A program made the translations under genes and the position numbers. Positions 24,773 to 33,077 of a stretch of 64,000 nt of DNA are shown in pieces. Origin of the DNA: Sphingomonadales bacterium (GTDB lineage: Bacteria; Pseudomonadota; Alphaproteobacteria; SMXS01); contig JALHLV010000014.1 in the NCBI GenBank assembly GCA_022844405.1, positions 1 to 64,000 of the forward strand, in the 5' to 3' direction. Under the pieces are notes generated by a model that had not been told where the DNA came from, did not search any database, and worked only from the letters and a program-made list of their open reading frames with translations. Every line of letters begins with the position of its first letter. Position 1 is the stretch's first letter.

Positions 24773-26608
24773 ATGGCCAAGATGGAGCCGTTCAGGCTTC
24801 TGCTCGTCGAGGACAATCCGGGCGACGCCGACATGGCGGCCGAACGCTTGTCGGAGATGCCGGACCACGACATCACCGTGGTCGACCGGCTGGCACGGGC
24901 GATCGAGGTGCTCCGGGAGATTCGCATCGACGCGGTCATCCTCGATCTCAACCTGCCGGATTCGACCGGCATCGAGACCTTCCGCCAGTTGCGCCGGGTC
25001 AGCGAAAACCTGGCGATCGTCGTCTATTCCGGCGACAGCGACCCCAACCTGCGGACGCAGGTGCTTGCCGAGGGCGCGCTCGACTATGTGGAGAAGAACG
25101 CGCCCAGCTACGGCGTGCAGGTGCGCGGCCTGCTCTACTCGATCGAGCGCTACAAGGCGCAAACCATGCAGCGGCAGATCGAGTCGATCATCTCCGCCAA
25201 TCCGGACGCGGTCGTCGTCACTGATACGGATCAGGCGGTGAAGTTCGTCAATAAGGCCGCCATGGACCTGTTCGGCAAGGACGAGGACGAACTGCTCGAC
25301 AGGGCGCTGGACTTCCCGCTGCACGAAAACGACGTCACCGAGATCGAGGTCGAGCGTTCCGGCGCCAAGCGCCGCGCCGAGGTCCGCGTCGCCCGCATCG
25401 ACTGGCATGGCCGGCCGGCGCTGCTGGCGTCGATCCGCGACATGACCGACCGGCGGCTGATGGAGGAGAAGCTCTTCCAGTCGCAGAAGATGGAGGCGGT
25501 TGGCCAGCTCACCGGCGGCGTCGCCCACGACATCAACAACCTGCTGCAGGTCATCATCGGCAATGCCGAGGTGCTGGCGGAACACGAGACCGACGAGGAC
25601 ACCCGCAACAACGCCCGCTACATCCTGCTGGCGGCTGAGAGGGGCGCCGAGCTGACGCGCCGCCTGTTGATCTTCGCCCGCCGTCAGACGCTGACCACCA
25701 GGCCCGTCGACGTGGGCATGCTGCTGCGCCGGATCGAGGGACTGGCGCGGCGGACCCTGGGCGAGGACATCGAGGTGATGACCACGGTCGAGCGCGACCT
25801 GCCGATGGCGACGGCCGACGAGGCGCAGCTCGAGAGCGGCATCCTCAATCTGTGCCTCAACGCCCGCGACGCCATGCCCGAGGGCGGCCGCCTGACCATC
25901 GACGCCCGGTGCGAAACCATCGGCGAGGCGTTCGACGGCGAGGCCGACCAACCGGCGCCCGGCCAGTATGTCCGCATCAGCGTCACCGATACCGGCACCG
26001 GCATGCCGCCCGAGGTGGTGCAGCGGGCGTTCGAACCCTTCTTCACCACCAAGGCCCAGGGCAAGGGAACCGGCCTCGGCCTCGCCATGGTCTACGGGCT
26101 GATGAAGCAGCTTGGCGGCGCCACCAGGATCGCGTCGGCGCCCGGGAAGGGCACGACCCTGATCCTCGACGTCCCGGCCGCGATCCAGCGCGAAGTCGCT
26201 CCCGCGCCCGACCGGCCGAAGCTCCGCGGCGGCGCCGAGCGCATCCTGCTCGTCGAGGACAACGATCTGGTGCGCTCGTCGGTGCAGGCGGTGCTCGTCC
26301 GCCTCGGTTACGACGTGGTGCCGGCCGTCGATGCCCACAAGGCGCTGGATTTGCTGGGGCGCGACCACGCCTTCGACCTGCTGTTTACAGACATGGTGCT
26401 GCCCGGCGGCTTCAACGGCCGCAAGCTGGCCAACGAGGTGAAGCAGCGCTGGCCGGCGATCCGGACCCTGTTCAGCTCGGGCTACGCCGATCTCGACGCG
26501 CTGCAGGTCGTCGCGGGCGAGGAACCGCTCGAGCTGCTGCCCAAGCCGTACCGGCAGGAGGAACTGGCCGAGCGCATCCGGGCGATCCTCGACCGCAAGG
26601 CCGGTTAG
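24773..26608 (+). CDS. Hybrid histidine kinase, REC-PAS-HisKA-HATPase-REC
   Basis: A 611-residue soluble protein. The N-terminal receiver has phospho-accepting Asp58 in [10 protein letters not shown], a small PAS domain lies at about 145-235, and His252 is in [11 protein letters not shown] (the FixL/NtrB-like box). The ATPase shows [11 protein letters not shown] and [11 protein letters not shown], and a C-terminal receiver ends in [10 protein letters not shown]. It would take phosphate or a signal at the N-terminal receiver and relay it to the C-terminal one. I start at the ATG at 24773 after TTGGGGGAA; the in-frame TTG at 24752 is less likely. It lies 41 bp after the single receiver gene, so the three form one phosphorelay locus. 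No DNA-binding output is encoded here. Confidence 0.9.
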   Translation: MAKMEPFRLLLVEDNPGDADMAAERLSEMPDHDITVVDRLARAIEVLREIRIDAVILDLNLPDSTGIETFRQLRRVSENLAIVVYSGDSDPNLRTQVLAEGALDYVEKNAPSYGVQVRGLLYSIERYKAQTMQRQIESIISANPDAVVVTDTDQAVKFVNKAAMDLFGKDEDELLDRALDFPLHENDVTEIEVERSGAKRRAEVRVARIDWHGRPALLASIRDMTDRRLMEEKLFQSQKMEAVGQLTGGVAHDINNLLQVIIGNAEVLAEHETDEDTRNNARYILLAAERGAELTRRLLIFARRQTLTTRPVDVGMLLRRIEGLARRTLGEDIEVMTTVERDLPMATADEAQLESGILNLCLNARDAMPEGGRLTIDARCETIGEAFDGEADQPAPGQYVRISVTDTGTGMPPEVVQRAFEPFFTTKAQGKGTGLGLAMVYGLMKQLGGATRIASAPGKGTTLILDVPAAIQREVAPAPDRPKLRGGAERILLVEDNDLVRSSVQAVLVRLGYDVVPAVDAHKALDLLGRDHAFDLLFTDMVLPGGFNGRKLANEVKQRWPAIRTLFSSGYADLDALQVVAGEEPLELLPKPYRQEELAERIRAILDRKAG

Positions 26609-26780
26609 AGCGCCTCGATTGCGGTGGTCGCCGGTTAAGTGCACTGTCACCGTAACTGAGAGCCGCCGACGGACACGCCCATCCGGTGATCGACGTGCTA
26701 CGGTGGCGTTCGGCGCATCCGCTGCTCAACGGGAGGTCGTCGCAGACCGGCGCGGCGCGCAAACAGGGAGAGGTGAAATC

Positions 26781-27251
26781 ATGGCTGAAGACACTCGTAT
26801 GGAGGATCTGGAGGGCATTCGCCGGGCGCGCATTGCCTATACACATTTCTGGGATGCCAGTGATGTGGAAGGGACGGCCAGCGTGTTTACGGATGATGCG
26901 GTGATCGAAACCCGCTACGGAGACAAGCCGTTCGCGGCTGGAGGCGCTGTGGGGAAGGCCGCGATACGTGAATTTTACGCAGGTCATGCCAAGGGAAAAG
27001 GTCCGTCCCTCCATATCGTCACCAACCCGCTGATCGACATCACGGGCCCGGATACCGCGACGGGCGTGTGGATGCTGACCGACATCGCGATCGGACAGGC
27101 GGGGCCCGGCAAACCTCCGCAAATCCTGTACGGAATGTACAAGGATCAATACAGGAAGGTGGATGGGACGTGGAAAATACAGCGAATGGACCTGGATGTT
27201 CTGTGGGTGACGGACCAATGGTTCGATGATCATGAATTGGTACAGTCCTGA
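26781..27251 (+). CDS. SnoaL-like (NTF2-fold) protein
   Basis: A 156-residue single-domain protein with the usual opening helix (GIRRARIAYTHFWDASDVEG), TDDAVIETR, a middle helix 'AAIREFYAGHAKGKG', and the C-terminal strands ILYGMYKDQYRKVDGTWKI. It probably binds or transforms a small organic molecule. Ribosome site GGGAGAGGTG lies ahead of the ATG at 26781. Its base composition looks lower in GC than its neighbours, and copies of the motif ACTGTCACCG lie on both sides (26642-26651 and 27348-27357), suggesting recent arrival with a mobile or repeat sequence. It may serve the adjacent PQQ dehydrogenase gene, but that is inference. Confidence 0.8.
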   Translation: MAEDTRMEDLEGIRRARIAYTHFWDASDVEGTASVFTDDAVIETRYGDKPFAAGGAVGKAAIREFYAGHAKGKGPSLHIVTNPLIDITGPDTATGVWMLTDIAIGQAGPGKPPQILYGMYKDQYRKVDGTWKIQRMDLDVLWVTDQWFDDHELVQS

Positions 27252-27288
27252 TCGATCGACTTCCGTCTCCATGAACCGATGCAGGTAG

Positions 27289-27360
27289 TTTCGGTGACGC
27301 TTTACTAAATTCGCGATCCGGCGCGACGGGTGAATTCTATTTAGTAAACTGTCACCGAAA
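27289..27360. repeat. Palindromic unit, two 22-bp arms
   Basis: 27289-27310 and 27339-27360 are inverted copies matching at 20 of 22 positions, with a 28-base spacer. Each arm contains TTTCGGTGAC on its outer half and TTTACTAAAT on its inner half. The AT-rich inner part contrasts with the surrounding genes. A partial third copy of ACTGTCACCG occurs at 26642. It may be a REP-like or MITE-like unit, or a large operator for the PQQ dehydrogenase gene that starts 29 bases later. Confidence 0.7.
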
Positions 27361-27388
27361 TAAGTCTATGCTGCTGGCGGGGAAACGG

Positions 27389-29350
27389 ATGGGATTTGCG
27401 ATGAAGTGGGCGCTGATGTTGGCGGCCTGGCTGGTCGCGGCGGCGGCGCACGCGCAGCAAGCCGGTTGGCCGCTCTATGGCGGCGACGCGGCCGGCACAC
27501 GGTATTCGCCGCTCGACCAGATCACGCCGGAGAACGCGGACGAGCTGGAGGTCGCCTGGGTCTACCGCACCGGCGAGGTCGCGCGGCGCGGGCTGAAGGC
27601 GACGGCGTTCAGTTCGGTGCAGAACACGCCGATCCTGGTCGAGGGATCGCTGATCGTCTGCACGCCGTTCAACCGCATCGTCGCGCTCGATCCGGCGACC
27701 GGCAAGGAACGCTGGGTGTTCGACGCGAAGATCGCGCTCGATCTGGAGGTGCCGCACTACAATTGCCGCGGCGTGACGCAGTGGACCGATCCGGACGCGG
27801 CGCCGGACGCGGCCTGCCGCACGCGCATCCTGTTCGGCACCAACGACCTGCGGCTGATGGCCATCGACGGGCGGACCGGAAAACCCTGCGCCGGCTTCGG
27901 CACGGCGGGCGCGGTGCCGGTGCCGACGGTGCTGCCGGCCGACGCGCGCAAGGGCGAAGCGCGGATCGTCGCCGCACCGGTGATCCTCAACGGCGTGCTG
28001 GTGACCGGCACCATCGTGCTCGACAACCAGCGCGAGAACGCGCCGCTGGGGACGGTGTTCGCGTTCGATCCGCGCACCGGCGCGCTGAAATGGACCTTCG
28101 ATCCGATCCCGCGCGATCCGGCCGATCCGGCCCATGCCACCTGGCTCGACGGCAGCGCCGGGCGGACCGGCGCGGCCAATGTGTGGTCGACCATGGTGGT
28201 CGACGAGGCGCGCGACCTGGTGTTCCTGCCGGTGTCCAGCCCGGCGCCGGACTTCTGGGGCGGCGACCGCAAGGGCGATAATCTCTATTCGGGCTCGCTG
28301 GTGGTGCTGCGCGGCGTGACCGGCAAGGTGGTCTGGCACCGGCAACTGGTGCATCACGACATATGGGACTGGGACGTCTCGTCGCCGCCGATGCTGATCG
28401 ATATAAGCAAGGACGGGAAGGTGATCCCGGCGGTGGTGCAGAACACCAAGCAGGGCTTCGTGTTCGTGTTCGACCGCGAAACCGGCGAACCGGTATTCGG
28501 GATCGAGGAGCGGCCGGTGCCGCAATTCAAGCTCCCCGGCGAATGGCTGTCGCCGACCCAGCCGTTTCCGGTGAAGCCGCTGCCGCTGATCGACACCGAT
28601 GTGACGCCGGACGACGCCTGGGGCTTTACCTTCTGGGACCGGGGGAAATGCCGCGAGAAGCTCGCCGCCCCGCGCTATCACGGCATGTTCACCGCGCCCG
28701 ACACCGGCGCGGGTACGCTGCAGATGCCCGGGAACGCCGGCGGCGCCAACTGGGGCGGCCCGGCCTGGGACCCGAAGCGGCAGTGGATGATCGTCAACAT
28801 CAACGCCATCCCGCAGGTCACCACGCTGATCCCGCGCGACAAGGCGCCGAAGGGGCTGAACGGCCTGATGCGCGACGGCGAATACGGGGTGATCTACGAG
28901 CAGAAGGGCGCGCCCTACGCGGTGAAGGTGGAATGGCTGCTGTCGCCGTTCGGCGCGCCCTGCACCAAGCCGCCGTGGGGCGAGCTGGTCGCCATCGACA
29001 TGGCGCGCGGCGATGTGGTCTGGCGGGTGCCGCTGGGCTCGGTCGAGAACGAACTCCACCTGCCGTTCCGCTGGAATCTGGGCCAGCCCAATGTGGGCGG
29101 CCCGATCGTCACGGCGGGCGGCGTGATCTTCATCGGCGCGTCGCGCGACCGCATCTTCCGGGCGTTCAGCCTCGCGGACGGCAGCGAGCTGTTCCGCCAC
29201 CAGTTCAAGGGCGGCATCGGCGCGACGCCGATGACCTACGAGGCGGACGGGCGTCAGTTCGTCGTCATCACCAGCGGCAATCTGGTGTTCCTGCGCTCGC
29301 CGCCCGGCGACGAGGTGGTCGCCTTCGCGCTGCCGAAGAAACGCCGGTAG
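27389..29350 (+). CDS. PQQ-dependent (quinoprotein) dehydrogenase, glucose dehydrogenase-like
   Basis: A 653-residue exported quinoprotein. After a signal peptide ending AHAQQ comes the propeller opening WPLYGGDAAGTRYSPLDQI, typical of the membrane-glucose-dehydrogenase-like group without the five-helix membrane domain. Blade-closing motifs recur (GTVFAFDPRTGALKW, GDVVWRVPLGS), and it ends with GGIGATPMTYEADGRQFV. It oxidises a sugar or alcohol in the periplasm and passes electrons to quinone or a cytochrome; the substrate is unknown. I chose the ATG at 27389 (GGCGGGGA five bases before); ATGs at 27368 and 27401 are alternatives. Convergent with acoB (27 bp between stops). No PQQ biosynthesis gene is in view. 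Confidence 0.88.
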   Translation: MGFAMKWALMLAAWLVAAAAHAQQAGWPLYGGDAAGTRYSPLDQITPENADELEVAWVYRTGEVARRGLKATAFSSVQNTPILVEGSLIVCTPFNRIVALDPATGKERWVFDAKIALDLEVPHYNCRGVTQWTDPDAAPDAACRTRILFGTNDLRLMAIDGRTGKPCAGFGTAGAVPVPTVLPADARKGEARIVAAPVILNGVLVTGTIVLDNQRENAPLGTVFAFDPRTGALKWTFDPIPRDPADPAHATWLDGSAGRTGAANVWSTMVVDEARDLVFLPVSSPAPDFWGGDRKGDNLYSGSLVVLRGVTGKVVWHRQLVHHDIWDWDVSSPPMLIDISKDGKVIPAVVQNTKQGFVFVFDRETGEPVFGIEERPVPQFKLPGEWLSPTQPFPVKPLPLIDTDVTPDDAWGFTFWDRGKCREKLAAPRYHGMFTAPDTGAGTLQMPGNAGGANWGGPAWDPKRQWMIVNINAIPQVTTLIPRDKAPKGLNGLMRDGEYGVIYEQKGAPYAVKVEWLLSPFGAPCTKPPWGELVAIDMARGDVVWRVPLGSVENELHLPFRWNLGQPNVGGPIVTAGGVIFIGASRDRIFRAFSLADGSELFRHQFKGGIGATPMTYEADGRQFVVITSGNLVFLRSPPGDEVVAFALPKKRR

Positions 29351-29377
29351 CGACCGGCGCTTCAACGCTGTCTAGGC

Positions 29378-30388
29378 TCAGTACTCCAGCAGGTCGCGGA
29401 CGACGACCTCGATCTTGTCGGGGGTCGGCAGGTAGAGCGCCTCCAGCGTCGGCGAGGCGGGCACCGGGGTGTGCGGCGCGGTGACCTTCTTGACCGGCGC
29501 GTCCAGATAGTCGAAGGCGTCCGAGGCGGCGATGCTGGCGATCTCCGAGGCGACCGAGCACATCGGGTTGGCCTCGTCGACGACCACCAGCCGGCCGGTC
29601 TTCTTGACGCTCTCCAGGATCGTCGCGGCGTCGAGCGGCGAGGTGGTGCGGATGTCGATCACCTCGATGCTGATGCCGTCCTTCTGCAGCCGGTCGGCCA
29701 CCTCGTTGCAGAACTTCACCATGCGCGAGATGCCGACCAGTGTGAGGTCGCTGCCCGTGCGGGTGATGGCGGCCTTGCCGAACGGGATGGTGTAGGGCTC
29801 GTCGGGGACCTCGCAGCTGTCGCCCAGCAGGCTCTTGTGCTCGCAGAAGATGACCGGATCGTCGTCGCGGATCGCCTGGATCAGCAGGCCCTTGGCGTCA
29901 TAGGCGTTGGACGGCACGATCACCTTCAGGCCGGGGATCATGGTCAGCATGGGATAGATCGCCTGGCTGTGCTGCGGTCCGGCGCCCATTCCAGCACCGA
30001 TCATGGTGCGCACGACAAGCGGCGTGCGCGCCTTGCCGCCGAACATGTAGCGGAACTTGGCGGCCTGGTTGTAGATCTGGTCGAGGCAGACGCCGATGAA
30101 GTCGGCGAACATCAGCTCGGCCACCGGCCGCATGCCGGTGAGCGCCGCGCCCGCCGCCATGCCGATGATGGCGGATTCGGTGATCGGCGTATCGATCACC
30201 CGGTCGCGGCCGAACCTTGTGGCCAGCCCGGCGGTGATGCCCATGACGCCGCCCGCCGCTTCGCCGCCGCCGGCCGAGCCGCCGGCGCCGCCGGCTACGT
30301 CCTCGCCGATGATGATGACGCGGTCGTTGGCTTCCATCTCCTGGCGCAGCGCCTCGTTGATCGCCTCGCGATAGGTCTTGATTGGCAT
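29378..30388 (-). CDS. acoB: 2-oxoacid/acetoin dehydrogenase E1 beta subunit
   Basis: A 336-residue transketolase-like beta subunit. Landmarks are REAINEALRQEM, GEDVAGG, ITESAIIGMAAGAAL, GPQHSQ and the C-terminal domain with IEVIDIRTTSPLD. With the alpha subunit it decarboxylates a 2-oxoacid or cleaves acetoin and passes the acyl group to a lipoyl E2. The 'GEDVAGGAGG' form favours the acetoin-dehydrogenase branch over pyruvate dehydrogenase. The segment after it is unusually Gly-rich (residues 34-48). It lies 16 bp after the alpha gene. No E2 or E3 gene follows; instead a PQQ dehydrogenase gene converges on it, so E2 and E3 must come from elsewhere. Confidence 0.88.
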   Translation of the reverse strand: MPIKTYREAINEALRQEMEANDRVIIIGEDVAGGAGGSAGGGEAAGGVMGITAGLATRFGRDRVIDTPITESAIIGMAAGAALTGMRPVAELMFADFIGVCLDQIYNQAAKFRYMFGGKARTPLVVRTMIGAGMGAGPQHSQAIYPMLTMIPGLKVIVPSNAYDAKGLLIQAIRDDDPVIFCEHKSLLGDSCEVPDEPYTIPFGKAAITRTGSDLTLVGISRMVKFCNEVADRLQKDGISIEVIDIRTTSPLDAATILESVKKTGRLVVVDEANPMCSVASEIASIAASDAFDYLDAPVKKVTAPHTPVPASPTLEALYLPTPDKIEVVVRDLLEY

Positions 30389-30404
30389 GTCTATCTCCGG
30401 TCGA

Positions 30405-31376
30405 TCAGTTGTACGAGACGTAGACGTCTTTGTAGAGCGACTCCGGATCGGGCTGCGGATCGGCCTTGGCTTCGGCCACCGCGTCCTCGATCAGCTGCAT
30501 CACTTCCACGTCGATGGCGTTCATCTCGGCCTGGTCGAGCAACGCGGCCTGGGTGACCTTGTCGGCGAAGATCTTCAGGCAGTCGTGGTTCTCGCGCAGC
30601 TCCTTGGTCTCGCCCGCGGCGCGGTAACGCTGCGGGTCGCCGGCGAAATGGCCCCAGAAACGGTAGGCCTTGGCCTCGATGGCGCTCGGGCCGCCGCCGT
30701 CGCGGGCGCGCTCGATGGCCTCGCGGGCGGCTTCATAGACGGCGAAGAAGTCGGCGCCGTCCACGGTCACGGCGGGGATGTTGTAGGCCTTGGCGCGCGC
30801 CTCGATGCTGCCGGCCGTCGCATAGGACGCGGCGGTGAATTCGGCATAGCCGTTGTTCTCGAACATGAACACCATGGGGAGCTTGAGCACCGCCGCCATG
30901 TTCAGGGACTCGGCCACCGTGCCCTGATTGGCGGCGCCGTCGCCGATGAACGGCACGGCGACGCCGCCGGTCTTCAGCAGCTTGGCGCTCAGCGCCGCGC
31001 CCAGCGCCAGTGGCGGCGCGCCGCCGACGATGGCGTTGGCGCCCAGCATGCCCTTGTCCAGATCGGCGATGTGCATGGAGCCGCCCTTGCCGCCGCAGAC
31101 GCCGTTCTTCTTGCAGTAGATCTCCTTCATCATCGCCTTCACGTCGACACCCTTGGCGATGCAGTGGCCGTGGCCGCGGTGGGTGGAGCCGATGTAGTCG
31201 CGGTGATCGTCGAGCTGCTCGCAGATGCCGACGGCGATGGCTTCCTGGCCCGAATACAGGTGCAGGAATCCGGGCACCGTGCCCGACAGGAACTCGACAT
31301 GCAGGCGCTCCTCGAACTCGCGGATGGTCCGCATGCTGCGGTAGGCGCTCAAGAGCTGGTCGCGGCTGAGCTGCAC
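30405..31376 (-). CDS. acoA: 2-oxoacid/acetoin dehydrogenase E1 alpha subunit
   Basis: A 323-residue thiamin-diphosphate-binding alpha subunit. The ThDP motif is visible as GDGAANQGTVAESLNMA with a closing 'FENNGYAE'. GSTHRGHGH and GGKGGSMH are the conserved substrate-side loops, and YRFWGHFAGDP is the phosphorylation-loop-like region. The start is the GTG at 31376, with GGGGAGAGAACC just upstream. It is the first gene of a two-gene operon with acoB. The alpha/beta pair acts in the cytosol on acetoin or a 2-oxoacid; the acetoin assignment is by resemblance only. Confidence 0.88.
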   Translation of the reverse strand: MQLSRDQLLSAYRSMRTIREFEERLHVEFLSGTVPGFLHLYSGQEAIAVGICEQLDDHRDYIGSTHRGHGHCIAKGVDVKAMMKEIYCKKNGVCGGKGGSMHIADLDKGMLGANAIVGGAPPLALGAALSAKLLKTGGVAVPFIGDGAANQGTVAESLNMAAVLKLPMVFMFENNGYAEFTAASYATAGSIEARAKAYNIPAVTVDGADFFAVYEAAREAIERARDGGGPSAIEAKAYRFWGHFAGDPQRYRAAGETKELRENHDCLKIFADKVTQAALLDQAEMNAIDVEVMQLIEDAVAEAKADPQPDPESLYKDVYVSYN

Positions 31377-31557
31377 GGTTCTCTCCCCGGTGAATAATGG
31401 CTGGCTTTTTTACTTAGCTCACAACGCCAGGCCTGTCACTCCGCATATCGCGCGATCGCCTCGCCGGCGCGGCGCGAGCCTCTGCCACGTGACTGACAGT
31501 GCTTGCCTCTGCCGCCGCGCCTGTTACCGTCCGGTACACTGATTCTGGGAGGGTGAC

Positions 31558-32403
31558 ATGAAACTGGGGATCGTCTTCATCAATGTTGGCGCGCGGTCGG
31601 GGCAATCAATCATCGACCTGTCGCGGCGGGCGGAAGCCGTCGGCCTCGAGTCGATCTGGACCGGCGAGCATGTGATCATTCCGCTCGAATACAGCTCGCC
31701 CTATCCCTACAACGATACCGGCAAGATGGGCGCGGCGCCCGAACAGGTGCTGGTCGACCCGCTGATCACGCTGGCCGCCATCGCCGCGGTGACCAGCAGG
31801 GTTCGCCTGGGCACCGGCGTCAACATCCTGCCGCAGGCCAACCCGCTGCTGCTCGCCAAGCAGGCTGCCAGCCTGGACTTCATGTCGAACGGGCGGCTGA
31901 TGCTGGGCCTCGGCATCGGCTGGCTGAAGGAGGAGTTCGACGCCATGGGCGTGCCGTTCGAGCGGCGCGGCGCCCGGTTCGACGACTACATCCAGGCCAT
32001 GCGCAAGGTATGGTCGGGCGATGTCGTCGAGCACGAGAGCGAATTCCTGAGCTGGCATAACTTCAAGTCCTATCCGCTGCCGGTGCAGTCGCCGCTGCCC
32101 GTGGTGATCGGCGGCGACAAGGGCAAGGCGTTCGAGCGCATCGCCAAGTACGGCAATGGCTGGTATACGCCGCGCCCGACGCTTGAAGAGGTGACACGCG
32201 GCCGCGACGAGATCGCCAGCGCCTGCCGCGCCGTGGGCCGCGATCCGGCCGAGATCGAGATCACCGCCATGTGGCACATGCCGACCGGCCTCGACAATGT
32301 CCGCCGCTACAGGGATGCCGGCATCCATAGAATGCTGGTCCCGGCGTTCGGCAACCCCGATGCGATCGTCGACGCGCTGGGCGAGGCGGTCGCGGCGCTG
32401 TAA
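31558..32403 (+). CDS. LLM-class flavin oxidoreductase (F420-type subfamily)
   Basis: A 281-residue luciferase-like TIM barrel. Landmarks: EHVIIPLEYSSPYPY after the second strand, RVRLGTGVNILPQ, 'LGLGIGWLKEEFDAMG', and LPVVIGGDKGKAF near the phosphate-binding site. This subfamily is often annotated F420-dependent, mainly from actinobacterial members; in proteobacteria the cofactor could be F420 or FMN and nothing here decides. Good ribosome site GGGAGGGTGAC before the ATG at 31558. Divergent from acoA with 181 bp between starts. Substrate unknown. Confidence 0.85.
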   Translation: MKLGIVFINVGARSGQSIIDLSRRAEAVGLESIWTGEHVIIPLEYSSPYPYNDTGKMGAAPEQVLVDPLITLAAIAAVTSRVRLGTGVNILPQANPLLLAKQAASLDFMSNGRLMLGLGIGWLKEEFDAMGVPFERRGARFDDYIQAMRKVWSGDVVEHESEFLSWHNFKSYPLPVQSPLPVVIGGDKGKAFERIAKYGNGWYTPRPTLEEVTRGRDEIASACRAVGRDPAEIEITAMWHMPTGLDNVRRYRDAGIHRMLVPAFGNPDAIVDALGEAVAAL

Positions 32404-32411
32404 CAGGGCCT

Positions 32412-32553
32412 GGCCGCTTCGCGGCACCCCTCACCCTAACCCTCTCCCACAAGGGGAGAGGGGATTAATCAAGCGGGATCAGTATCTTACCCTTCTCCCC
32501 TTGTGGGAGAAGGTGGCGCGTAGCGCCGGATGAGGGGTCGCCGCGCGAGCGGC
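32412..32553. repeat. Dispersed hairpin repeat related to 881-980
   Basis: The left half (GGCACCCCTCACCCTAACCC ... CCCACAAGGGGAGAGG) is mirrored on the right (CTTCTCCCCTTGTGGGAGAAG ... GGATGAGGGG), so the 142-bp unit folds back on itself. It is bounded by GGCCGCTTCGCGG and CCGCGCGAGCGGC. It shares CCCTCACCCTAACCCTCTCC with the repeat inside the MITE-like element near 0.9 kb. It fills the gap between the convergent LLM and cupin genes and may act as a bidirectional terminator. Confidence 0.75.
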
Positions 32554-32554
32554 A

Positions 32555-33010
32555 CTACTTCCCGTCGTAATACTGGGCGAAGAAGTTGAGCTTGAGGTAG
32601 TCGACGATCTTGTCGTCCTTGTCGAGGATCTCGAGCATCACGTCGCTGTCACCCTGGAAGCTGCCGAACAGGAACATGCCTTCGGCGGTGGAGTAGGGGG
32701 TGTGGATGCTGCCGGGCGGCTCGTAGGAGTAGGTGCCGGCGAAATGCAACTCCTCGCCCTCGCGGTAACCCCAGAGACCGCCCAGCGTATAGGCGATGGC
32801 GAGGCAGCGGTGGTTGTGCTTGGCGAATTCGGCGTGCGGGTCCTGCCGGAACAGGAAGTCCACCCGGTTGCGCGACGTATCGAGCGCCAGCACCTTGATG
32901 TAGTTGCCCTTCTGGCCTTCCACCTCGCGCCAGTCGACAAGGTCCGCGTTGACGTTCTGGATGGCGCCGTAGCGGGTGCGCGCGGTGGTGTCGAGAATTC
33001 CACGGTTCAT
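32555..33010 (-). CDS. Cupin-domain protein
   Basis: A 151-residue single-cupin protein. The metal-binding pattern is recognisable: His65-Asn-His67 in AKHNHRCL, a Glu in the first motif region (GYREGEELHF), and His103 in PPGSIHTPYS. The layout resembles the group with 2,4'-dihydroxyacetophenone dioxygenase and acetylacetone-cleaving enzyme, which break C-C bonds next to carbonyls, but the assignment is by pattern only. GGGGAGGAGAACGACA before the ATG at 33010 is a strong ribosome site. It follows the acyl-CoA synthetase gene 67 bp downstream in the same direction and may belong to its operon. Confidence 0.75.
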   Translation of the reverse strand: MNRGILDTTARTRYGAIQNVNADLVDWREVEGQKGNYIKVLALDTSRNRVDFLFRQDPHAEFAKHNHRCLAIAYTLGGLWGYREGEELHFAGTYSYEPPGSIHTPYSTAEGMFLFGSFQGDSDVMLEILDKDDKIVDYLKLNFFAQYYDGK

Positions 33011-33077
33011 TGTCGTTCTCCTCCCCAGGTGAGCGGAGTGTGAGCGCGGCGACAAGGCAAGTCAACGCAGCCGGTTC

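Noticed and set aside
31414-31605. 63-residue minus-strand frame between acoA and the LLM gene
   Set aside because: It overlaps the start and ribosome site of the LLM gene, has no ribosome site of its own and no recognisable features.
31558-32403. Reading the LLM protein as proof of F420 metabolism
   Set aside because: The subfamily name comes mainly from actinobacteria; no F420 biosynthesis gene is in the window and the cofactor cannot be decided from sequence.
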